Source of the DNA: Chlamydiia bacterium
GTDB taxonomy: Bacteria; Chlamydiota; Chlamydiia; Chlamydiales; Simkaniaceae
Length of the DNA: 11,569 nt
Direction: 5' to 3'
Assembly (NCBI GenBank): GCA_020440405.1
Contig: JAGROF010000208.1
Coordinates: 1 to 11,569 of the forward strand
In this document: in pieces, positions 6,295 through 11,569 of the stretch
Position numbering within the stretch: the stretch's first letter is position 1
Layout: each line of letters starts with the position of its first letter
Program-made: the position numbers and the translations under genes
The notes under the pieces: generated by a model
The model's input: only the letters and a program-made list of their open reading frames with translations
Told to the model about the DNA's origin: nothing
The model's database searches: none

Positions 6295-6300
6295 TAAACT

Positions 6301-7032
6301 ATGTCAGATCCACTACCACAACAACCTACCTTCGAGATGATCGATTCTATCGATACTTGGAAGCAGGATTACCAAAATCTTTTAGATAGCATTATGGCTC
6401 TTGCAAAAGGTGGGAAAGCTGGCCTGGCGATTAACGAAATCATTTATAAGCTCATGCCTTATGTGCAGAGCTATAATATGGATTATCAGCAAGGAAACAT
6501 TGCTAACGGTCAACAGGCAGCTTCTTATGCCTTAGCCATGACTAACTATATCTCCAATGAATATCAACAAGCCGGATCCGATCCTTCTACTGCTACAGCA
6601 GATGCGACAAATGCCATCAATGCGATGACAACCTTTGAGAACTTCTTATCAAATACTCAGGCCTGGTCTCAGCAACATGGCATCGGGGATCCATTTGGAA
6701 GCATGGGGCAGAGTGTTGAGTCTCAGCTTGAAAGTGTTACCGATAACACAACTGATCCGTCAACACTGAGTACGTTCTGGACAGATTCTTGGGATATGTC
6801 GAGTTACAATTCTGGAGGAATTTCTGGAGACAGTGGGACGAACTCGATCATCATGCAGGATGTTAACGGAGCGCAGAACCAAGCACAGAGTGAGGCAGCG
6901 TATCTTCAATCTGAAGCAAAAATTTCGAATGAAAACTACCAGCAATACTCTGCAACATCTCACGACATCGCTCAAAATGATGTCGATGTAGAAAAAGCCG
7001 CAACCACTGCCGCTCAGAGCGCAGGGAACTAA
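6301..7032 (+). CDS. Unknown 243-aa protein heading the translocator operon, likely type III-secreted
   Basis: I do not recognise this protein. It has no cysteine, no signal peptide and no transmembrane segment, and is rich in Gln, Asn, Ser, Ala and Thr, a composition typical of type III-secreted proteins. Residues 1-90 look helical (DSIDTWKQDYQNLLDSIMAL, then IIYKLMPYVQSYNMDYQQ). Residues 91-185 are Ser/Thr/Gly/Asp-rich and probably less ordered, with a Trp pair near 160-164. Residues 186-240 form a Gln/Ala-rich helix suited to a coiled coil. It starts behind GGGGAG, and a gap of 10 nt leads to the next gene. In comparable operons this position holds a filament or tip protein (SseB, EspA), or in Chlamydia the LcrH chaperone; it does not look like a TPR chaperone. 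Confidence 0.8.
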   Translation: MSDPLPQQPTFEMIDSIDTWKQDYQNLLDSIMALAKGGKAGLAINEIIYKLMPYVQSYNMDYQQGNIANGQQAASYALAMTNYISNEYQQAGSDPSTATADATNAINAMTTFENFLSNTQAWSQQHGIGDPFGSMGQSVESQLESVTDNTTDPSTLSTFWTDSWDMSSYNSGGISGDSGTNSIIMQDVNGAQNQAQSEAAYLQSEAKISNENYQQYSATSHDIAQNDVDVEKAATTAAQSAGN

Positions 7033-7042
7033 GGAGGAAAAC

Positions 7043-7507
7043 ATGTCAACACCAAACGGAGCAGATCCATTTACGGCAAACAGTAAAGATATTGCCAACT
7101 ATATTGCCGATGCTTCAGTCCAATGGGTGCAAATCATTGATGACGCACAAACAGCAACAGCAAACCTAAACAACGTCATCGCTGGAAAACTGATGTCTCT
7201 TTATGACAAAGAAAACAGTACCCTTAATAAGATCATTGCGAGCTTAAATGGGCACGTCAATGGAGAAGGTGGGTACAAAAAATGGACCTCAAAGTCGATT
7301 TCCTACCAAATTCAGAAGCTGGGGATGCAGATGCAGGTGACCCAGAAAGAGTGGGATAACGCCATTAACCAAGTTCAAACGACAGCGCAGCAACAGACAT
7401 CACAGATGTCTTCACAAGGAAACGACGCGAACCAAGCAACAACAGCTGCAGGACTGATGGCACAATTAATGCAAATTATTGTTGGTCTATTGCAATCGTC
7501 GCTTTAA
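7043..7507 (+). CDS. Unknown 154-aa filament/tip-like protein of the translocator operon
   Basis: This is a small cysteine-free helical protein. After a short N-terminal tail, helices at about 14-70 and 78-125 frame a central turn (NGHVNGEGGYKK). The C-terminus is strongly amphipathic and hydrophobic (AAGLMAQLMQIIVGLLQSSL, 135-154). A helical hairpin with a hydrophobic C-terminal helix is how type III needle and filament subunits (SctF, EspA/SseB) polymerise. It is longer than a needle subunit (about 80 aa) and nearer to filament/tip proteins, though no family match is visible. Its place just before the copB-like gene matches chlamydial CT577. It has the strongest Shine-Dalgarno sequence of the operon (AAGGAGG, 7031-7037), overlapping the previous stop, so high expression is likely. 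Confidence 0.82.
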   Translation: MSTPNGADPFTANSKDIANYIADASVQWVQIIDDAQTATANLNNVIAGKLMSLYDKENSTLNKIIASLNGHVNGEGGYKKWTSKSISYQIQKLGMQMQVTQKEWDNAINQVQTTAQQQTSQMSSQGNDANQATTAAGLMAQLMQIIVGLLQSSL

Positions 7508-7531
7508 TAAAAAATAGTAAGGTTTAATAAT

Positions 7532-10063
7532 ATGTCAACACAAGTCGATACACAAGAAATAAAAGAACAAGTTGCGGCAGCTTCTCTAGCGAGCAGTGCT
7601 GCGGCCAAAGGAAGCGCATCTATGGCTTCAGTGGGTGTTTCAACCACAGCCTTTTTAAGTGCACTTCAAGCCCCTTCGGGAGCCGTTGGAGGTGATTACT
7701 CAATCCTTTCATTCATCCTTTCAGAAGATGAGTCGGAAGAAGTACAAAAAACTCAAGCAGAACAATCATTTAAATTCGAGCAGCTGAGCAATCAGGCAAA
7801 AGTCGGAACTGATGCAGCAGATGCTCCAGGAGCCGCTCAAGGAACAGCAATCGGTGGGAAAAATGCCGTTGCGGAATCTGCAGCCCTGATGTCAACTCTT
7901 CAATATACGGCGCAGAAGAGTTTGTCTACAGAGCTTGTTCAAGAAGAGGAGGTTCTTCAGGATGAGCTAATAGCCGCTCAGAAACAAGAGCAGCTTTGGG
8001 ATGATTTTGCACGGGATTGGAAAAACTACCAGGATGATCCAAATAACGATAACTTCCAAAAACTGATGAAGGATATCGAAGGGATCTATGGACAAAATTC
8101 ACAGCAGGGAAAAGAAGCAGAGCAAGAAGCTGCAGAAGCGCAGAAGGCGTGGGATGATGAGCAGCACTGGCAGCATGAGTCCGGCTGGGATCGCTTCAAG
8201 AGCGGTCAGTGGTGGGATCCAAAGGATTGGGAACACTTTACAGATCATGCTAACGGAAATGTTGAAAGCCTCGTAGGGATGGCTGCTTCAACTCCTGGAA
8301 TGTTTAGCTTAGCAATCGATAACATGAGCCAAATGGTCAAGAATCGCGTTCAAGACTTGACGCTGCAGATCCAGTTTCTTCAGGTGATCCAGCAGATCGT
8401 ATCAGGTGGAGGAAATGCTGTCGTTCAGATGCAGGCCCTCATGAATGTGATGATGCAGATGGGAATCGCGAACAACGAACAGTCGACATCGCGTAACCAG
8501 ACGCTAAATAACTTCAATATCATGTCGATGACGCAGCAAGAGAACAAGATCGATAAGCAGCTCAAGAAAGTTCATGATAGTGAGCACCACCATGGTGGAA
8601 TCCTTGGGTTCTTTGAAGACATTATCCATGCGATCAAACAGGTTTTCACCCATATTTTCAATGTTGTTGAAGACGCTGTATCTGGAAACTGGAAGAAATT
8701 GGGACATGACCTTGAGAAGCTAACAGGAGTTGATAAGATTATGTCAGCCCTTAAGGAAATGTTCACTGGAAACTTCCTGAAAGGTTTTGAAAGTCTAGTG
8801 GCTTCACTTGTTGTCGGGATGATGTTTGGCGGCCTTGGATTTATGCTACTCGATACCAAGGTTGGACAAGACCTTACAAACTGTGTGAAGCTTGTCATGG
8901 ACACAGTGATCGCTGTTGTAGAGAGTTTAACAGACCTCGTTGTTGCAGCCGCTGCAAAAGCAGCAGGGGATGATAGTCTTGCCCATAAGGCACTTCATGA
9001 TGCAGGGCATGTCTGGATGAAAGTCGCTCAGAACCCTGAGCTTCAACTCGTTCTTCAGGTTGTCATGGTTGTCATGATTGTGGCAGCGTGTTTAACAGGT
9101 CAGTTCGAGCTAGCAGCCGTGATGGCGGTTCTCTTTGTGCTTACAGCAACTGGGGCCTTAACGGATATGACGGAAGCAATGGCGAAGTCCATGGGGAACT
9201 CTGCAGTGGATAAAGTGATTGCAGATATCATCACTATTGTGATTGTGACAGTTCTTACTCTTGGAGTGGGAGCTGCTGGTGCTGCTGATTCAGCCGCTGA
9301 GGTTGCTGCAGATACAGCTTCTACAGCTGCAAAAGAAACAACTGAAGAAAGTGCTGAAGAAGCCGGAGAAACAATTGCTGAAGGCGAAACAGAGCAATCG
9401 ACAACTCAACAAACTAACAACGAATCGTTGACCCAAAAAGCTGGGAATAAGGTTCTTGAAGGAGCTAAATCGCTTCTGAAATCGGTTGGATCAAAAACGG
9501 GTGCTGCACTCATGGGCTTCGGAACGGCGCTGATGAACACCAACTTCGGATATGACCTTGCAAATGCTTTTATCAAAAAAGATAAGAAGAAATGGGAAAT
9601 GATCCTTGAGATCGTTAATGACATCGTTGGAATGATTGCTGCCGCTGGAGGCGGAGCTGCAATGGCTGTTTCAAGTGCAGGATCCGCTGCAGATAGCGCC
9701 GCTTCAAGTGCCATCAAGAAAGCTCTTCCAAAACTTGCTGAGTTCTTCGAAAACAATGCAGCTGCAATGGCTGAAATGGGAGCTCAAATGCAGAAAGCAG
9801 CTCTCTTGGTCGGAGGAATTGCAAGTGTCGAGAATGGACTAGCTCAAATTGAGCAAGGAGAAGCGTATAAGAAACTTCAAGAGTTCATGGCAGCCATGAA
9901 CCAGTTGAATGTTTCAAGTGATCAGTTGACAAGTGGAATGCAACATTTAACTGAGCAGTATAAGCAATTGGCGAAAGAAAACGAAGCAATTAATAAAAAC
10001 GCTTATAACGCAGCCGCCGCTGGAGTGCCAGGAGACATCCGTGCACTTATGGGACAAGTATAA
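7532..10063 (+). CDS. copB: Oversized CopB/SseC-like type III translocator (SctE)
   Basis: This is probably the major pore-forming translocator, which a type III system inserts into the host membrane. Residues 1-150 are Ala/Ser/Gln-rich. Residues 156-233 are a Trp-rich acidic segment (8 Trp). Residues 245-345 are helical. Hydrophobic segments follow at about 421-440, 452-475, 504-521, 525-543 and 564-587, then an acidic Thr/Gln linker (588-632), a further Gly/Ala-rich hydrophobic segment (690-717) and a C-terminal coiled coil (770-825). The hydrophobic core followed by a C-terminal coiled coil is the SseC/YopB/CopB plan. At 843 aa it is far longer than Chlamydia CopB (about 490). Identification rests on this architecture, chlamydial context and the downstream CopD-like partner; no short diagnostic motif was used. 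The Shine-Dalgarno sequence is weak (TAAGG). Confidence 0.7.
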   Translation: MSTQVDTQEIKEQVAAASLASSAAAKGSASMASVGVSTTAFLSALQAPSGAVGGDYSILSFILSEDESEEVQKTQAEQSFKFEQLSNQAKVGTDAADAPGAAQGTAIGGKNAVAESAALMSTLQYTAQKSLSTELVQEEEVLQDELIAAQKQEQLWDDFARDWKNYQDDPNNDNFQKLMKDIEGIYGQNSQQGKEAEQEAAEAQKAWDDEQHWQHESGWDRFKSGQWWDPKDWEHFTDHANGNVESLVGMAASTPGMFSLAIDNMSQMVKNRVQDLTLQIQFLQVIQQIVSGGGNAVVQMQALMNVMMQMGIANNEQSTSRNQTLNNFNIMSMTQQENKIDKQLKKVHDSEHHHGGILGFFEDIIHAIKQVFTHIFNVVEDAVSGNWKKLGHDLEKLTGVDKIMSALKEMFTGNFLKGFESLVASLVVGMMFGGLGFMLLDTKVGQDLTNCVKLVMDTVIAVVESLTDLVVAAAAKAAGDDSLAHKALHDAGHVWMKVAQNPELQLVLQVVMVVMIVAACLTGQFELAAVMAVLFVLTATGALTDMTEAMAKSMGNSAVDKVIADIITIVIVTVLTLGVGAAGAADSAAEVAADTASTAAKETTEESAEEAGETIAEGETEQSTTQQTNNESLTQKAGNKVLEGAKSLLKSVGSKTGAALMGFGTALMNTNFGYDLANAFIKKDKKKWEMILEIVNDIVGMIAAAGGGAAMAVSSAGSAADSAASSAIKKALPKLAEFFENNAAAMAEMGAQMQKAALLVGGIASVENGLAQIEQGEAYKKLQEFMAAMNQLNVSSDQLTSGMQHLTEQYKQLAKENEAINKNAYNAAAAGVPGDIRALMGQV

Positions 10064-10099
10064 TTAAGAGATAATAAAAGAAATAAAAAGGTAATCAAT

Positions 10100-11302
10100 A
10101 TGTCAACAGATATTAACACACAAAATCCTCCTCCTTCAGGCCAACCGGCTCAAGGAGCCTCAAATGGGTCAGGAGTGAGCGTTGTTGGGTTCCAGGCAGG
10201 GAATGCAGCAAATACCATGGCGGTTTTACTGCTGATTGCAGACCTAATGAAACTCTCTGAGTTCAAAAACGACCTCTTCACAACGCAAGCACAGGCAGCA
10301 TCAAATGTTGCAGACGACTACTCTGATAGCCAAATTCAACTAGGAAACCAAGAGATGACTGAGCTTGAAATCCAAGGAGCTTTCTCTGGTGCAATGGGTC
10401 TTGTGACTGCAGGTCTTGGAGCTGCAGGAATGTTCGAAGAGATGAATGTACAGAACTTGGAAGGCGAAACGAATGCAACACAAGATTTCGTGAACAAGCT
10501 TGATAACAAAGGTTCAAGTGGTTCCATTGAAGATGAAGGCACTGATGAGCCGGTCAGTACGAATCCAGCTGAAAATGAAAAGGTCACAGAGAGTGATGAT
10601 CTTAATGAGTCAAAAGATACTGATGAAGAGATGGATGAAGACGATGCGGTTAATGCAGAAACACAGCAATTAAGAGCGCAAATAGCAACTGAAGAGAGAA
10701 CAGAAGAGATCCAAGAAGAGAGTGGTTCAAGTGCTATCATTGAAAGTGAAGAAGCACCAAATAATTCTGAGAATAAGGGACAGACAAAGGAAATGAAAGC
10801 ACGTTTTGAGAAGATGCTTGAAGAGATCAAAGATGGTTCATACAAAATGACAGATGGACAAGGAAAATCTGCAAAAGCTGCGCCGCTTAAAGGAGCTGCA
10901 GAAACTAAGCAAACATTCTCCGATGAAGAAGTTGTTACCACATGTAGCGAATCTCAATTGGAGCAATTGAAAGCGGCTGGAAATGACCGTGTAACATCAA
11001 TGAACAACAAGTTAGCAGAAGCGAAACAAACCCTTCGCATGAACTTCGATAAGAGACAAATGGCTTCATCTGCGAACCAAGGAATCATGCAAGGTGCTGG
11101 AAACATCGGTGCTGGAATTATGAAGCAGCAAGAAGGTGAGCAACAAGCTGATAATACACAGTACGATGCGGCACAAAAGCAGTTCCAGAACTTGACCCAG
11201 GAAACGGAGAAACAAGCAGATCAAGACGTTCAAAGCGCAGATAGCTTGATTCAATTGATTCAAGACCTGGATAAATCAAATGGAGCGAACTTAACCGCTT
11301 AA
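10100..11302 (+). CDS. copD: CopD-like type III translocator (SctB)
   Basis: This is probably the minor translocator that pairs with the CopB-like protein in the host membrane pore. Hydrophobic segments lie at 38-50 (NTMAVLLLIADLM), 91-112 (Gly/Ala-rich, GAMGLVTAGLGAAGMF) and 322-342 (GIMQGAGNIGAGIM). Between them, about residues 140-225 form a highly acidic Ser/Glu/Asp-rich insert that is probably disordered. The C-terminus (345-393) is a Gln-rich amphipathic helix, as in the YopD/SseD/CopD families. The length of 400 aa is close to Chlamydia CopD. There is a single cysteine (282). The gene starts behind AAAAAGG, 36 nt after the copB-like stop, and ends just before tandem terminators, so it closes the operon. 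Identification rests on architecture and position. Confidence 0.7.
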   Translation: MSTDINTQNPPPSGQPAQGASNGSGVSVVGFQAGNAANTMAVLLLIADLMKLSEFKNDLFTTQAQAASNVADDYSDSQIQLGNQEMTELEIQGAFSGAMGLVTAGLGAAGMFEEMNVQNLEGETNATQDFVNKLDNKGSSGSIEDEGTDEPVSTNPAENEKVTESDDLNESKDTDEEMDEDDAVNAETQQLRAQIATEERTEEIQEESGSSAIIESEEAPNNSENKGQTKEMKARFEKMLEEIKDGSYKMTDGQGKSAKAAPLKGAAETKQTFSDEEVVTTCSESQLEQLKAAGNDRVTSMNNKLAEAKQTLRMNFDKRQMASSANQGIMQGAGNIGAGIMKQQEGEQQADNTQYDAAQKQFQNLTQETEKQADQDVQSADSLIQLIQDLDKSNGANLTA

Positions 11303-11322
11303 ATATAATATCCATATTTTCT

Positions 11323-11338
11323 TAGGCCTTCGGGCCTA
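11323..11338 (+). other. UUCG-tetraloop hairpin after the operon
   Basis: TAGGCC (11323-11328) and GGCCTA (11333-11338) form a perfect 6 bp stem closed by C(TTCG)G, the very stable UUCG tetraloop. There is no T-run after it, so it is not a terminator by itself. It may block 3' exonucleases or assist the terminator that follows. Confidence 0.6.
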
Positions 11339-11341
11339 GCC

Positions 11342-11384
11342 GCCGTTACGCTATTCCCCCTCCCAGGCGTAACGGCTTTTTTTT
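11342..11384 (+). terminator. Strong intrinsic terminator of the translocator operon
   Basis: GCCGTTACGC (11342-11351) pairs perfectly with GCGTAACGGC (11367-11376), a 10 bp GC-rich stem with a 15 nt loop, followed directly by eight T (11377-11384). This is a textbook Rho-independent terminator for + strand transcription, 39 nt after the copD-like stop. Confidence 0.92.
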
Positions 11385-11408
11385 GCGTGAGTGCACTCAC
11401 GCTTTTTT
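11385..11408 (+). terminator. Second, abutting intrinsic terminator
   Basis: GCGTGAGTGCACTCACGC (11385-11402) is a perfect 18 bp palindrome, folding as a 7 bp stem with a TGCA loop, followed by six T. It starts at the base after the first terminator's T-run. As a perfect palindrome it also forms on the - strand, where it is followed by A rather than T, so it is oriented for + strand termination. Confidence 0.8.
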
Positions 11409-11410
11409 AG

Positions 11411-11569
11411 TTACTTAGGTTTTTTTAGGATGACCTTTCTCTTGGGAGAGAGGGTGATTTCATCTAGGATTGTTTCGGGGCGCATCGATAGAATCGCGCG
11501 GATCATTTCTGCCACGTCTTCTGGAAGGATGGCATGGGAAGCATCTTCCCCGGGGGCGAAGGAAAGGGG
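11411..11569 (-). CDS. Short-chain dehydrogenase/reductase, C-terminal fragment (runs off the window)
   Basis: Read leftwards from the window edge, 52 codons end in TAA at 11411-11413. The translation contains LPEDVAEMIRAILSMRPETI followed by LDEITLSPKRKVI. The PEDVAE helix and the (V/L)DE(I/L) strand close to the C-terminus are typical of classical short-chain dehydrogenases of the YdfG/serine dehydrogenase type, which are NAD(P)-dependent. The Rossmann fold and catalytic Tyr-Lys residues would lie outside the window, so substrate and activity cannot be judged. The gene converges on the translocator operon, and the two terminators separate them. Confidence 0.72.
   Translation of the reverse strand, partial: PLSFAPGEDASHAILPEDVAEMIRAILSMRPETILDEITLSPKRKVILKKPK

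Larger units (their letters stand above)
5905..6300 (+). other. Long structured non-coding leader of the secretion operon
   Basis: No credible coding region is seen in any frame; the best is a five-codon TTG ORF at 5929-5946 behind GAGGAG. The stretch instead holds several inverted repeats. They are an elongated nested stem at 5921-5977, a hairpin GGACTT/AAGTCC at 5975-5994 that competes with it, a perfect 11-nt palindrome CCTCGACGAGG at 6027-6037, a hairpin TCCAC/GTGGA at 6191-6205, and a hairpin over the Shine-Dalgarno sequence at 6272-6294. A 21-nt direct repeat lies at 5973-5993 and 6201-6221. It may be a cis-acting regulatory leader, or may contain a small RNA. No T-run terminator is present inside it. 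Confidence 0.45.

Noticed and set aside
6760-7098. 112-codon - strand open frame with a hydrophobic, Cys-rich centre
   Set aside because: It covers the end of one secretion gene and the strong Shine-Dalgarno sequence and start of the next; the sense frames are clearly the real ones.
8088-8276. 62-codon + strand frame with an RRRR cluster
   Set aside because: Out-of-frame shadow inside the copB-like gene; the Arg/Lys run comes from reading GAAGCAG-type codons in the wrong frame.
8572-8904. 110-codon - strand open frame
   Set aside because: Antisense shadow of the copB-like gene, with no start signals or recognisable motifs.
9406-9756. 116-codon - strand open frame
   Set aside because: Antisense to the copB-like gene; its Ala/Pro/Ser composition mirrors the Gly/Ala-rich sense strand.
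10336-10941. 201-codon open frame on the - strand, Ser/Val/Phe-rich
   Set aside because: It lies fully antisense to the copD-like gene. Its Ser-rich translation is what the reverse strand of Glu/Asp/Ser codons gives, and no Shine-Dalgarno sequence or family match is seen.
1-11569. CRISPR arrays, tRNA/rRNA genes, insertion sequences, attachment sites
   Set aside because: I looked for regularly spaced repeats, tRNA cloverleaf sequences, transposase motifs and flanking inverted repeats and saw none.

Overview
The window most likely comes from a member of the phylum Chlamydiae, probably an environmental, amoeba-associated relative (Simkania-, Waddlia- or Parachlamydia-like) rather than Chlamydia itself. 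The evidence is the gene order efp-accB-accC, which is characteristic of chlamydial genomes, a divergent EF-P of the type found beside chlamydial accB, and a type III secretion translocator pair (CopB-like then CopD-like) at the right-hand end. The species assignment is inference, since no search was possible.

Region 1 (1-4549, + strand) is a densely packed housekeeping run: a HAD-family phosphatase, elongation factor P, the biotin carboxyl carrier protein and biotin carboxylase of acetyl-CoA carboxylase, a hypoxanthine/guanine-type phosphoribosyltransferase and a glucose-1-phosphate thymidylyltransferase (RmlA). Gaps are 2 to 16 nt, and accC overlaps hpt by 68 nt, so this is probably one transcription unit serving translation, fatty acid synthesis, purine salvage and deoxysugar-nucleotide supply.

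Region 2 (4517-5870) is accessory. A small - strand gene of unknown function overlaps the 3' end of rmlA and has its own extended -10 promoter. An AT-rich spacer follows, holding what may be a decayed gene remnant. A + strand gene then encodes an unrecognised charged protein with an internal duplication, followed by an AT-rich hairpin.

Region 3 (5871-6300) is a non-coding leader of about 400 nt with a good sigma-70-type promoter at its left end. It contains nested and mutually exclusive helices, a 21-nt direct repeat, an anti-Shine-Dalgarno hairpin loop and a hairpin that covers the Shine-Dalgarno sequence of the next gene. It is the best candidate here for an undescribed regulatory element.

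Region 4 (6301-11408, + strand) is a four-gene type III secretion operon. Two cysteine-free small proteins of unknown identity (243 and 154 aa) precede an oversized CopB/SseC-like pore protein (843 aa) and a CopD-like partner (400 aa). The layout resembles filament/tip - translocator 1 - translocator 2 operons (SPI-2 SseB-SseC-SseD; LEE EspA-EspD-EspB) and chlamydial lcrH-CT577-copB-copD, but no LcrH-type chaperone gene is present. The operon ends in two abutting intrinsic terminators. The right edge (11411-11569, - strand) holds the C-terminal end of a short-chain dehydrogenase/reductase gene.
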